Source: a bacterium (GTDB lineage: Bacteria; Myxococcota; UBA727; JAUIJE01). Taken from it: DNA of 64,000 nucleotides. The stretch spans positions 134,360 to 198,359 of the forward strand of contig JAUIJE010000003.1 of the NCBI GenBank assembly GCA_030431455.1. Reading direction: 5' to 3'. The notes beneath the pieces were generated by a model, which made no database searches, was not told where the DNA came from, and saw only the letters and a list, made by a program, of their open reading frames with translations. Below are positions 1-8,451 of the stretch, piece after piece; position 1 is the first letter of the stretch; each line of letters opens with the position of its first letter. A program made the position numbers and the translations under genes.

Positions 1-708
1 GATCTCCAGGAGGGGGAGCTTTTTGACCGGCACGGACGCTTCCACCCAGAACGTGTCGGTGCCGATCAGCGTCGCCACCTGCGAGGCCTGGCCCACCACC
101 GCGCCCCGCTCGGCGTTTTCGTTCACCACCAGGGCATTGAACGGCGCCCGCAGCGTCGTGCGCGCGAGGTTGAGCTCGGCGCGCTTCACCGCCTGCTCGG
201 CGGTGGCCACCATGGACTCCGCCTTTTTCAGTTGCGGGACCCGCAAGGCCAAGTCGGGGTTGCCCTTTTTGTTGCCGAGCAACTGGTACTCGCGTTTGGC
301 CACGTCGCCGCGCCCCTGCTCGAGGGTGAGCTCGATCTGGGCTTGCAGCAGTCGTTGCTTCTCGGTCTCGAGGGCGATGGCGTAGTCGCTGGCGTCCACC
401 CGCAGCAGGGTCTGGCCTTGTTTGATCCGCCCCCCCACCACCAGCTCGTCGGCGACGTAGGTCACGCGACCGCTCACCTCCGGGGAGAGCACCACCCGCC
501 GCGCGGGCGACACAGTGCCATTGGCGGTGAGCTGCGCGTTCACGGTCTCGGCCCGGACCACGAGGATGTCGGCCGCGGGCACCACCCGGGCGGGCGCCTC
601 GCGCTTGGACTGTGGCTTCAGCTTGATGATGCCCACCGCGGCACCGGCCGCGAGGAGGATCACCGCCAGGGGCAGCAGGACAACACGGGTCAAACAACCT
701 TCTTTCAC
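1..708 (-). CDS. RND/HlyD-type periplasmic membrane fusion protein, 3' end outside window
   Basis: Adaptor subunit of a tripartite efflux pump, which would link an inner-membrane transporter to the TolC-like protein encoded just upstream. About 236 residues are visible. A GTG start at 708-706 overlaps the TGA of the upstream gene as GTGA. An uncleaved membrane anchor spans residues 8-28 (VVLLPLAVILLAAGAAVGI). It is followed by the family signature of a beta-barrel/lipoyl half (VSGRVTYVADELVVGGRIKQ), a coiled-coil hairpin (residues about 100-175) and the returning lipoyl half (LRAPFNALVVNENAERGAVVG). The gene leaves the window before its C-terminal domain; the inner-membrane transporter would be expected beyond base 1. 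Assignment to an efflux adaptor is firm, but the substrate is unknown. Confidence 0.9.
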   Translation of the reverse strand, partial: MKEGCLTRVVLLPLAVILLAAGAAVGIIKLKPQSKREAPARVVPAADILVVRAETVNAQLTANGTVSPARRVVLSPEVSGRVTYVADELVVGGRIKQGQTLLRVDASDYAIALETEKQRLLQAQIELTLEQGRGDVAKREYQLLGNKKGNPDLALRVPQLKKAESMVATAEQAVKRAELNLARTTLRAPFNALVVNENAERGAVVGQASQVATLIGTDTFWVEASVPVKKLPLLEI

Positions 709-2132
709 GGCCGGACTCCTTGGGTGAACGCACCACCGAGGGCGTCCAAAAGATCAATGCGGGCAGCGAGGAGCTGACGACGCTGGGTGAGCAACGTCAG
801 CTCGGCTTGAAATGCTTGGCCCTCGGCGATGAGGACCTGGGGATAGGTGACGAGGCCGGCTTCAAAGCGGGCCAACGATTCTTGGCGGGCCTTGTCGGCG
901 GCGTCGCGCTGGGTGCGGGTGGCGGCGAGCTGCTTGCTGATTTCGTCCTCGCGGACCCGGGCCATCTCCACCGCCTGGACCACCCGGCGGCGGAGCTGGA
1001 AGTACTGCTCCTTGCTCACCGCCTCGTTGGCCTTGGCCGCGCGAAACCCTTGGATGTTCTGGCCGCTTTGGAAGATGGGCAAGGTGAACACCGCCCCCGC
1101 CCCCCAGACCCATTGGGACTTGGGATCTTCGACCATGAACGCCTGGGCCCCAGCCTGTCCGGTGAACGCCAGGGTGGGCAGGAAGTTGAGCATCGCCGCC
1201 CAGCTCCGCGCTTCGGCGGCGTCGATGCGTTGCTTCGCCGCGCGCACGTCGGCGCGGCCTTCGGCGAGGTCCTCGGGTTGGCCCACCGCCGAGAGCGGGG
1301 CGAGGTCGGGGACGCGTTCGGGGGTGCGGACGTTGATCGACTCGTAGGTGCCGATGAGAATGCCGATTTGGCGTTCGAGGATGCGCACCTGGGTCATGGC
1401 CTGCGGACGCAATGCCTCGGTGGAGGCGAGCTGCTGCTTTTGTTGCAGCACGTCGACCGCGGTGGATTGACCGGCGTCGAACCGGAGCTCGGTGAGTTCG
1501 AGTACGGTGCGCTGGTTGGCGATCTGCTGATCGATGATGGTCAGCTGCTCTTTGGCCGCGGCGAGGTCGAAGTACGCCCGGGTCAGCTCGCGGGCGGTGA
1601 CCATCTGGTTTTGTTGCACGTCGTTTTCGGCGGCGGAGGCGTCGTGGGAGGCGGCGCGCTGGTTCATCACCGTGCGGCCGAGGTCGAGCTGCCATTGCCC
1701 TTTGAACAGCGCCGACCCCGAGAAGAACACCAACGGGGGCCGGTCTTTGGTCACCCCGGCGAACTGGGTCTCGAGCGGGGCGCCGGGCACCTGGGGGGTG
1801 AAGCCTCCCGAGGGAAAGCCGCCGAACTGAAAACCCAAGGAGTTGTAGGGCGCGACGTTGCCCGCGGCCTCGAAACGGACCGCGGGAAGCAGCGGGGCAA
1901 TGGCATTTTGGGCCTGGATCTCCGACGCGTCCACCCGGGCCCAGCCCGCCCGGAGGTCGCCGTTGTGGTCCAGGGCCTTCTGGATCAGGTCGTCGAGGAC
2001 GGGGTCCTCGAGCGCCATCCACCACGCGGCCACGTCGCCGGAACGTTCGGGCTGGCCGAATGAATAGCGATCGGGCCACGCTGGTTCGGCGGCGACCAAT
2101 GTCGACATCAACGCTGCGGTGAGGGTGAGCAC
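705..2132 (-). CDS. TolC-like outer membrane efflux protein
   Basis: Outer-membrane channel of a tripartite export system, 475 aa, the usual size for the OEP/TolC family. It starts at GTG 2132, preceded by AAGGAG with 8-base spacing; that Shine-Dalgarno lies inside the last codons of the TetR gene (5-base gap). A signal peptide (LTLTAALMSTLVAA) precedes two repeated OEP halves. Long alpha-helical segments carry the typical LTRAYFDLAAAKEQL and ELRFDAGQSTAVDVLQQKQQ motifs, and the second half has ARQESLARFEAGLVTYPQVL. It forms one transcription unit with the regulator upstream and the fusion protein downstream. There is no obvious lipobox, unlike some NodT-type paralogues. Confidence 0.92.
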   Translation of the reverse strand: MLTLTAALMSTLVAAEPAWPDRYSFGQPERSGDVAAWWMALEDPVLDDLIQKALDHNGDLRAGWARVDASEIQAQNAIAPLLPAVRFEAAGNVAPYNSLGFQFGGFPSGGFTPQVPGAPLETQFAGVTKDRPPLVFFSGSALFKGQWQLDLGRTVMNQRAASHDASAAENDVQQNQMVTARELTRAYFDLAAAKEQLTIIDQQIANQRTVLELTELRFDAGQSTAVDVLQQKQQLASTEALRPQAMTQVRILERQIGILIGTYESINVRTPERVPDLAPLSAVGQPEDLAEGRADVRAAKQRIDAAEARSWAAMLNFLPTLAFTGQAGAQAFMVEDPKSQWVWGAGAVFTLPIFQSGQNIQGFRAAKANEAVSKEQYFQLRRRVVQAVEMARVREDEISKQLAATRTQRDAADKARQESLARFEAGLVTYPQVLIAEGQAFQAELTLLTQRRQLLAARIDLLDALGGAFTQGVRP

Positions 2133-2137
2133 GCGCT

Positions 2138-2743
2138 TTACTCCTTCTCGTCGCGGCGGGGCTGCATCCCGCGGTGGAGGGTGTTGACCAAGGATGTGAC
2201 CGCCGCCCGGAGCCGGTCTTCGGTCCGGGGGGTGGTGGTGAGGTGGGCGTGAAAGGCCCCGGCCTGGAGGCCGCCGAGGAAGGCCGACGCCAATGCCTCT
2301 GGATCGGGCGCGTGGACAAGGCCGCGTGCGTGGGCCCGGGTCAGCCAGCCCACCAACGCGTCCTTGGTGCGCAGCGGGGGCGGCTGCTTCATCTCCATAA
2401 ACATTTGGGCCACGGTCTGTTCGCTCGCGGCCCGCAGGGTCATCAGGCAGGGCAGCATGCGATCGAAAAAGCGGCTCACCTCGAGCCCGATCTCGATCAG
2501 CTGCACTTTGGCCTCGCGGGCGTCGGGCCCCGCCTCCACCAGGGGCAAAAACGGCAGGTCCCGGGGCAGCAGCGAGTCGAGCATGAGCCGCTCTTTGGTC
2601 CCGAACCGCTTGAACAGCGCCGGCTGGGACAGGCCCACCGCCTCGGCGATGACCTTGGTGGGCACGTGCGGGCCCCGCTCCAGAAACAGGCGCCGGGCGG
2701 CGTCGAGGATTTCCTGATCGGAGACGATGCGCGGTCGGGCCAA
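2138..2743 (-). CDS. TetR/AcrR-family transcriptional regulator
   Basis: Ligand-responsive repressor of 201 aa, typical for TetR. The N-terminal helix-turn-helix occupies residues 8-55 (ILDAARRLFLERG, then TKVIAEAVGLSQPALFKRFG), and the rest is an all-helical ligand domain. The only plausible start is TTG at 2743; no in-frame ATG exists near the N terminus. The gene is first in an operon with the TolC-like and fusion genes, so it probably autoregulates and controls this pump. Two similar palindromes lie 19-57 bases upstream of its start. The inducer cannot be predicted. Confidence 0.9.
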   Translation of the reverse strand: MARPRIVSDQEILDAARRLFLERGPHVPTKVIAEAVGLSQPALFKRFGTKERLMLDSLLPRDLPFLPLVEAGPDAREAKVQLIEIGLEVSRFFDRMLPCLMTLRAASEQTVAQMFMEMKQPPPLRTKDALVGWLTRAHARGLVHAPDPEALASAFLGGLQAGAFHAHLTTTPRTEDRLRAAVTSLVNTLHRGMQPRRDEKE

Positions 2744-2761
2744 GGCGGCGTCCAGGGTTAG

Positions 2762-2800
2762 TTAGTGATTGGTCACTAAATTGGTGAGTGACTGGTAACT
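2762..2800. promoter_or_regulatory. Tandem palindromic operator upstream of the TetR-pump operon
   Basis: TTAGTGA (2762-2768) and TCACTAA (2773-2779) form a 7-bp inverted repeat with a TTGG spacer. A second, less perfect copy (AGTGACTGGTAACT, 2787-2800) matches the core of the first (AGTGATTGGTCACT, 2764-2777) at 12 of 14 positions, offset by 23 bases. Position, symmetry and size fit binding of two TetR dimers. Binding by the adjacent regulator is inferred. Confidence 0.65.
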
Positions 2801-3117
2801 ATCTTTTCGTTTGGATGCTGCGCAAGCGGGATCCGTCGTGGACTTTGTGATGTTTTGTGAAGTTCATATTTTTCAACCACTTAGGAGACCGTCCGGGGTG
2901 GCGGCCCCGGGATCGGGCCCGCCGCCGCGCGCGCCCCCAGGTCCGCCCCGTGGCCGGCCCGGGCGCCCTTCCACGGCCCGGCCCCGGGGACGCGGCCCTG
3001 GGCGAAAAGGCCCATCTTTTCTGGGGGTTCGGGTCTGATCTGCGGGGGGCCGGACGCGGCGGTTTATTCCGGCCGCGCATGGGGTTTCTGTGGCGCATCT
3101 TGCTAGACTGGCGCCGC
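2801..3117. other. Intergenic region, very GC-rich, no gene recognised
   Basis: This 317-base stretch separates the TetR operator from the start chosen for the next gene. An open frame continuous with the downstream gene begins at 2857, but its translation is Arg/Pro/Gly-rich and compositionally unlike a protein. It is treated as untranslated leader. An in-frame ATG at 3079 is an alternative start. Confidence 0.5.
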
Positions 3118-4530
3118 ATGGCTGGGCCCAAAGACAAACGTCCTGCGACGACCGGGCGCTCAACGCGCGTGCGCCCGCTCGATGACGACGGCCCGCAAGA
3201 GGCCGGTTTTGGCACCAAGAACCCCACGATTCCGCGGGAAGTGAGCCTGCCCGGCGGCGGCAATTCCGACCTGGACATCGCGTTTGACAAGACCCAGCTC
3301 GTCGACCCCGCCGAGTACCGCGAAAAGGCCAAGTCGCAGACCGCCCCGGTCAAGTTCAACCCCACCCGCCTGAACGCGGTCACCCCGTCGGCGCCACCGG
3401 GCGAGGGCGCGCCCCCGCCCGCGGTGCCCACGCCCCCCGGCGGCGCGGCTGCGGTACCGCCGACACCCCCCGCGCCCCCCCCAGCCCCGGCCGAGGACCC
3501 CGCGGAAGAGTTCGGGGGGCCCACCGAGTTTGTCGACGCAAGCGCCTACGGCCCCCCCGCCAACCGCACCCGGCTGGTGCCGGGGCCGCCCCCCGACGAC
3601 GACGTGGCGCCCACCGTGCCCCCCACCCCGCCGCCGCTGGACATGTCCGACGAGACCCACGACGACCTCCAGCACCAAGACGCGACCGTGTCCTGGTCGG
3701 ACGCCGAGCACGGGCCCCGCACAAAGCAGCAACCACATTGGCTCGCCAACGCCCAGTCCATCGATCTCAAGCGCCCCTCGATGCCCGCGCCGGTGGGCAT
3801 CCCCGTCAACGAGTCCTCCGCCCCCCACCGCAAAGGCGGGACGTCGTACCTGGTGCCTTACATGCTCGCGGGCATCGCGGTGTTCGCGGTCGCGTTCGTG
3901 GTCGCGTACTTCGCCGGCCGCACCGGCGACGAAGACCCCGCGCCGGCGGTCGATGACGAGGACCCGATCGCCCGCGACGACCCCACCGGCGACGACCCGC
4001 CCGGCGACGACCTCCCCCAGCCCCTCGACACCCCGCCGGTGGACCTCGAGCCGCCGGCCTCGACCAAGGTCGCGGACGGCGACCGCATCCCGGTGCGCAT
4101 TTCGCTCGTCGACGACATCTCCGGCAGCGGGTTTCCCAAGCTGAGCGAGACCCTCAAGCGCGACATCGGGCAGTCCCTCAACCAGCACGGGCCGTTCATT
4201 CCTGGCAGTCGCATTGTGGACAAAGGCTTTGAGACCAGCCTGTGGATCAAGTCCGCCCGGGTCAACCGCGGCAACACCCGCTCGCTGGCCAAGGTCAACT
4301 GCTCGATGGCGGCCAAACCCGCGGGCGACGACGTGGCCAAGATGTTTGAGGCCACCGGCCGCGTCACCCACGAGGGCGCGCTGGTCGAGGGACTGCGCGT
4401 GACCGAGGACGGGGCCGACGACGCGCTCGAAGCCGCCGAGGCCTCCCTGGTCCAAGAAGCGGTCCGGGCCTGCGGGGTGGAGTTGGCCAAAGCCCTCAGC
4501 CAACACGTGGCCGGACGAGGCGATAAATGA
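3118..4530 (+). CDS. Single-pass membrane protein with acidic linker, unknown function
   Basis: Unrecognised 470-aa protein. The N-terminal ~240 residues are low-complexity, Pro- and Asp-rich and probably cytoplasmic. One clear transmembrane helix (about 243-266, VPYMLAGIAVFAVAFVVAYF) follows, then an Asp/Pro-rich spacer (DDPTGDDPPGDDLPQ). A folded C-terminal domain of about 150 residues would be periplasmic. The start at ATG 3118 was chosen because the upstream in-frame sequence is compositionally non-coding; there is no strong Shine-Dalgarno. Its stop overlaps the next gene's ATG (ATGA), so it is translationally coupled to the double-aspartic-protease lipoprotein. The topology resembles membrane proteins with disordered cytosolic tails common in myxobacteria. 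No catalytic motif was seen. Confidence 0.75.
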   Translation: MAGPKDKRPATTGRSTRVRPLDDDGPQEAGFGTKNPTIPREVSLPGGGNSDLDIAFDKTQLVDPAEYREKAKSQTAPVKFNPTRLNAVTPSAPPGEGAPPPAVPTPPGGAAAVPPTPPAPPPAPAEDPAEEFGGPTEFVDASAYGPPANRTRLVPGPPPDDDVAPTVPPTPPPLDMSDETHDDLQHQDATVSWSDAEHGPRTKQQPHWLANAQSIDLKRPSMPAPVGIPVNESSAPHRKGGTSYLVPYMLAGIAVFAVAFVVAYFAGRTGDEDPAPAVDDEDPIARDDPTGDDPPGDDLPQPLDTPPVDLEPPASTKVADGDRIPVRISLVDDISGSGFPKLSETLKRDIGQSLNQHGPFIPGSRIVDKGFETSLWIKSARVNRGNTRSLAKVNCSMAAKPAGDDVAKMFEATGRVTHEGALVEGLRVTEDGADDALEAAEASLVQEAVRACGVELAKALSQHVAGRGDK

Positions 4531-5972
4531 CCGGTCCGCGTCCCCGGGGATCGGGGGGAGCGGCGCTCATCGGGTTGTGTCTGGCGGGGTGTGTGTCGTC
4601 GGCGCCGGGCGCGCCCCGGGTCAAAGCCGCGGCCGCGGCCGAGCCGGTGGCGGCCCAGACCTGGCCCGCGGTGGAGAAAGATCCGGCCCGACCCGATCCC
4701 CCCGTGACCGACATCGGCTCAGATCAAACGACATTGCCGGCGCGCTACCCCGCCGGGGTCTGGCTCCCCATCGAGCAGCCCTTGCTTTCGCTGCAGGTGG
4801 TGGTGCGGGTGCAGGTCGAAGGCCAGGACGTGCTCGCGACGTTGGATTCGGGGGCTTCGTCGTCGGTGATGTCGACGATGACGTTCAACCGGGTGGCCCC
4901 GCCCGACACCGAGCCGGTGGGGTTCGCCCGGGTGATGGACGCCCACGGTGACCTGGTGCGGGCGCGGCGCTTCGTGCTCGACAAGGTGCAGGTGGGGAGC
5001 CTGACGTTCAACCGCTACGAGGTCTTGGTGGTTCCGGGTGGCTATCCCCTGTTTCTCATCGGGGCGGAGAAGCTCGAGAAGATGGATGTGTTCTTGGCCG
5101 CGGACGAGGGGGTGGTGGGCCTGTTTCCCCCCGGCCGAGCCCCCATCGAGCCCGGCGCCACCCGGGTCCGCTTACACGTCGAGGACCAACAACCCCGGCT
5201 GGTGGCGTACGCCCAGGGGCCCCGGGGACGGGAAGCGGCCTTCACCCTCATCGTCGACACCGGCGCGTCCGAGACCGCGCTCCCGGTGGGCGCGGGCCTG
5301 AAGGCCGGTCTGGTGACCGACCACCGGGCGACCAAGACCACCATGGCCATCGGGGGCGAAGCCGAGCGGCGGGGCCGGTTCGTGGTCGGCACCCTTCAGC
5401 TCGGGGACGAGCGGGTCCCGGTGCACAACGTGCTCGCCCAGTCCAGCCGCCTCGCCGGCGGCAAGGACGTGGGCTTGCTGGGCAACGACGTGCTCATGCG
5501 GCACCGCACGGTGCTGCGCTTGTCCAAAGGCGAACTGTTTTTGAGCCCCCTCCCCGACCGGCCCACCACCCGGCACCGGGGGCCGGGGGGGGCGGTGTGC
5601 ACCGCGCGGGGCAAGCCGGTGCCGTGTATCCACGTCGCGGTGGAGCACGGCCAAGACCCCTGCCTGCGGGTCCGCATCCACCCGGTGTACTCGGGGACCA
5701 CGGTGGAGATGGCCCTGCTCGCGGAGAAGGACAGCCAAGGGCCCGCCCTCGCGGGGGGGGCCCTGCGGGTGTTCTCGACGGTGGGGGACCACGGGGTCGA
5801 CCGCTGCATGCCCATGCAGTCGCATACGGAGCTGGACGACGCGCGCATGAGCCTGACCTGGGTGCGCACCGAGGGCATCATCTGGCCGTGCGATCCCTGG
5901 GCCACCGAGTGCGTGTCCGTGTCCGGCCCCCTCGCCGACAGCGGCGTGGCCCGCGCCCACTCAGAGGGCTGA
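4527..5972 (+). CDS. Lipoprotein with two retropepsin-like aspartic protease domains
   Basis: Predicted exported lipoprotein of 481 aa, with lipobox LAGC and Cys22. Two retropepsin-like repeats are visible: LDSGASSSVM (catalytic Asp107) ending in FLIGAEKLEKMD, and VDTGASETALP (Asp244) ending in LLGNDVLMRH. Each matches the D[ST]GA active-site loop and the later hydrophobic-Gly motif of the family. Retropepsins normally dimerise to pair two Asp residues; two domains in one chain could form an intramolecular pair, like pepsins. The C-terminal ~110 residues are Cys-containing and unassigned. The gene overlaps the upstream membrane-protein gene by 4 bases, suggesting the two act together in the envelope. 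The substrate is unknown. Confidence 0.82.
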   Translation: MTGPRPRGSGGAALIGLCLAGCVSSAPGAPRVKAAAAAEPVAAQTWPAVEKDPARPDPPVTDIGSDQTTLPARYPAGVWLPIEQPLLSLQVVVRVQVEGQDVLATLDSGASSSVMSTMTFNRVAPPDTEPVGFARVMDAHGDLVRARRFVLDKVQVGSLTFNRYEVLVVPGGYPLFLIGAEKLEKMDVFLAADEGVVGLFPPGRAPIEPGATRVRLHVEDQQPRLVAYAQGPRGREAAFTLIVDTGASETALPVGAGLKAGLVTDHRATKTTMAIGGEAERRGRFVVGTLQLGDERVPVHNVLAQSSRLAGGKDVGLLGNDVLMRHRTVLRLSKGELFLSPLPDRPTTRHRGPGGAVCTARGKPVPCIHVAVEHGQDPCLRVRIHPVYSGTTVEMALLAEKDSQGPALAGGALRVFSTVGDHGVDRCMPMQSHTELDDARMSLTWVRTEGIIWPCDPWATECVSVSGPLADSGVARAHSEG

Positions 5973-5995
5973 GGCCCAAATCGGGGTCTACCCGG

Positions 5996-8281
5996 TCAGG
6001 TCCCCTCGAACACCATGCGGGATTCGCGCAGGCGCGACACAGTCTCATTGGCGCGCTCGTCGATGGCCGCCTCGAACATCTCCCGGATGCGGGGCTCGCG
6101 GCTGAGGATGACCTCGAGGTCCTCGCGCCGCATGCAGAACAGTTCGATGTCTCCCATCGCCCGCACGCTCGCGGACCGGGGGGTGCCGTGCACCGCGGCC
6201 ATCTCCCCGAAGAACTCGCCCTCGCGCAGCTTGTTGATGAACACCGGCAAGCCGCTGTCCTCGCGGAACACCTCCACCTCGCCGTGCTTGATGAAGTACA
6301 TCTCCTCGGAGACATCGCCTTGGACCACGACCAGGTCCTCGTCGCGGTACCGGCGCAACACGCTCCGCATCAAGAGCTCGCGGCGGTCCTGTTGGCTCAA
6401 CACCGAGAACACGGTGTTCTTGGCCATCATCAACTCCCCCACCCGCTCCTTGTAGAAATCCAGCAGGGGCTCGGTGAACGCCGGGTCCCGGCGGAGGATG
6501 GTGTCCGCGGCCACCTCGTCGATCTCCAACACCCAACACGGGGTCATGGCCTCGACGGTGGCGCTGCGGGGGCGGCCGGTGAGGAACGAAAACTCACCAA
6601 AGAAGTCGCCGTCCGCGAGCGCGGACAGGTAGATGCGATCCCGCTGCTGAAACTCCAGCGGCCTTGCATTGACATTGGTATCGATGCTCGACATCGTCTC
6701 GGGGTCGCGCCGGCTCGGGCGACAATGCACCACGAGGTGGCCGCGCCCGAGGGCGTACAGGGAGTTGCCCGGCTCCCCCTCGCGGATGAGGGTGCTGCCG
6801 GCCTTGACCTTGAGCACCCGCATGGAGTGCACCAGCTTGGCGAGGTCCCGGGGACGCAACCGCCCGAACAGGGGCGCGGGGTGGCGGATGGAGGTCTCGG
6901 CCTGGGGCTCGCGCTGCTTGTCGACGGCACAGATGAGGTCCCAGAAGCTGTGGTCGGACAGCCCCGCGATGTGCGCTTCGAGACGACGGCGCTCGGTGCC
7001 GCAGAGCTCGGCGAGTTTTTCGATGTCGAGCAGGAAGGCGTCGGTGGACAAGAGGTCGCGCGCCCCCTCGAAGGCGCAGATCGCCTGCACCAGCAGGCCC
7101 CGGTGGGCGAACACCCCCGCCGCGGTGCGGAAGGCGGCGATGGCGGTGTTGACGTTGCTGAGCGCGACGTGGCGTTCGGCGATTTCGACCAAGGTCCACA
7201 GGTCGGGGGCGCGGCGAAAACGCTCGGTGAGTTCTTGGATCACGGCGTCGGACTTGATGCCGGGCTGCCGGTGCACCGCCGACGGGACGGGGGCGAACGC
7301 GTCGGGTTTGCCCACGCTGCCGGTGCCGCGGCCCGGGGAGGTCTCGTCGTTCCACTCGAGCTCGCCGAGGAAATCGGCGAACTTGTCCCGCGAAAAATCG
7401 AGCTCGGCTTCGACCGCGGCGAGGTCTTCGGCCATGGCCTCGGCGGTGGGGTACCGGGCGTCGAGGTCGCGTTCGAGCGCGCGCAACACGATGCGATCGA
7501 GGGCCGCGGGCACGCCCGGGGTCTTTTCCGACGGGAGCGGGATCGGCTGGTTGCAGACGTTGCCGATGGTGGCGACGGGGTTGTCGCTCATGAACAGCCG
7601 CTGGCGGGTCAGCATCTCCCAGAGCACCACCCCCGCGGCCCACACGTCGGCCCGCGCGTCGATGATGCCCCCCGTGCTCTGCTCCGGGGACATGTAGGCA
7701 AACTTGCCCTTCACGGTGCCCGCTTGGGTGACGGTGATCTTGTTGCGCGCCGACGCGATGCCGAAGTCGCCCAGCTTCACGTGGCCTTGCCAACTCAAGA
7801 ACACGTTGTGGGGACTGACGTCGCGGTGCACGATGCCCAAGGGCGTCCCGCGGTAGTCACATTGGATGTGGGCGTGGTGGAGCCCGCGACACAGCCCGCG
7901 CACGACGTGGGCACACACCTCGGGGGGCACCGAGCGGCCCAACTTCTTGTGGGTGCGCAACAGATCGACCAGGTCGAGCCCGTCGACGTACTCCATGGCC
8001 ATGTAGTAGGTCCCGCTGACCTGGCCAAAATCGAACAGCCGCACGATGTTGTCGTGGTCGAGCCCGATGGTGATGCGGGCCTCGTCGATGAACATGCTCA
8101 CGAACTGCCGGTCGGCGGAGAACTCGGGGAGGATGCGCTTGATCACGCATTGGCGGGTCACGCCGCCCAGGGAGGCGGACCGGGCGATGAAGATCTCCGC
8201 CATCCCCCCCACCGCGAGACGGTCGAGGAGCTCATATCGTCCAAAGCCCGCGGGAGCGGGACCGGATGCCGATTGCTGCAT
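5996..8281 (-). CDS. Ser/Thr protein kinase with two C-terminal cyclic-nucleotide-binding domains
   Basis: Soluble 761-aa PknB-type kinase. The glycine-rich loop is at residues 21-28, the catalytic Lys is K49 (CVIKRI), the catalytic loop is HRDVSPHN with D154, DFG is at 172-174, and the activation-segment motif is YMSPEQ. A linker of about 180 residues with helical, repeat-like character follows. Two CNB domains come next (about 480-600 and 610-730). Both keep the phosphate-binding-cassette Glu and Arg (FFGEFSFLTGRPRSAT and FFGEMAAVHGTPRSAS), so nucleotide binding is plausible. Start ATG 8281 follows GGAGGT at 12-base spacing; longer readings upstream look non-coding. There is no membrane segment. 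The domain order is the reverse of eukaryotic cGMP-dependent kinase. Confidence 0.93.
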   Translation of the reverse strand: MQQSASGPAPAGFGRYELLDRLAVGGMAEIFIARSASLGGVTRQCVIKRILPEFSADRQFVSMFIDEARITIGLDHDNIVRLFDFGQVSGTYYMAMEYVDGLDLVDLLRTHKKLGRSVPPEVCAHVVRGLCRGLHHAHIQCDYRGTPLGIVHRDVSPHNVFLSWQGHVKLGDFGIASARNKITVTQAGTVKGKFAYMSPEQSTGGIIDARADVWAAGVVLWEMLTRQRLFMSDNPVATIGNVCNQPIPLPSEKTPGVPAALDRIVLRALERDLDARYPTAEAMAEDLAAVEAELDFSRDKFADFLGELEWNDETSPGRGTGSVGKPDAFAPVPSAVHRQPGIKSDAVIQELTERFRRAPDLWTLVEIAERHVALSNVNTAIAAFRTAAGVFAHRGLLVQAICAFEGARDLLSTDAFLLDIEKLAELCGTERRRLEAHIAGLSDHSFWDLICAVDKQREPQAETSIRHPAPLFGRLRPRDLAKLVHSMRVLKVKAGSTLIREGEPGNSLYALGRGHLVVHCRPSRRDPETMSSIDTNVNARPLEFQQRDRIYLSALADGDFFGEFSFLTGRPRSATVEAMTPCWVLEIDEVAADTILRRDPAFTEPLLDFYKERVGELMMAKNTVFSVLSQQDRRELLMRSVLRRYRDEDLVVVQGDVSEEMYFIKHGEVEVFREDSGLPVFINKLREGEFFGEMAAVHGTPRSASVRAMGDIELFCMRREDLEVILSREPRIREMFEAAIDERANETVSRLRESRMVFEGT

Positions 8282-8451
8282 CGGGGCGAGCTTACCTCCG
8301 ATGGTCCGCCGGGGTCGACAAACGGTGCGGTCGGACACAGGGAGATTTTTCGTCGACCGGATCGAGCCAACCACGGGGCGGTTGCTTGCGGGGGGCGGAG
8401 TTGGGGGTGTAGGTTTCAGGTCGCACTGGAGCGCGTCGGAGAGAGCCCACC

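Noticed and set aside
2857-3117. N-terminal extension of the 3118-4530 gene
   Set aside because: The extension is Arg/Pro/Gly-rich with non-coding-like composition; ATG 3118 gives a normal start, though 3079 remains possible.
4527-5972. Retroelement suggested by retropepsin motifs
   Set aside because: No reverse transcriptase, integrase or terminal repeats nearby; the protein has a bacterial lipobox and is an ordinary exported aspartic protease.
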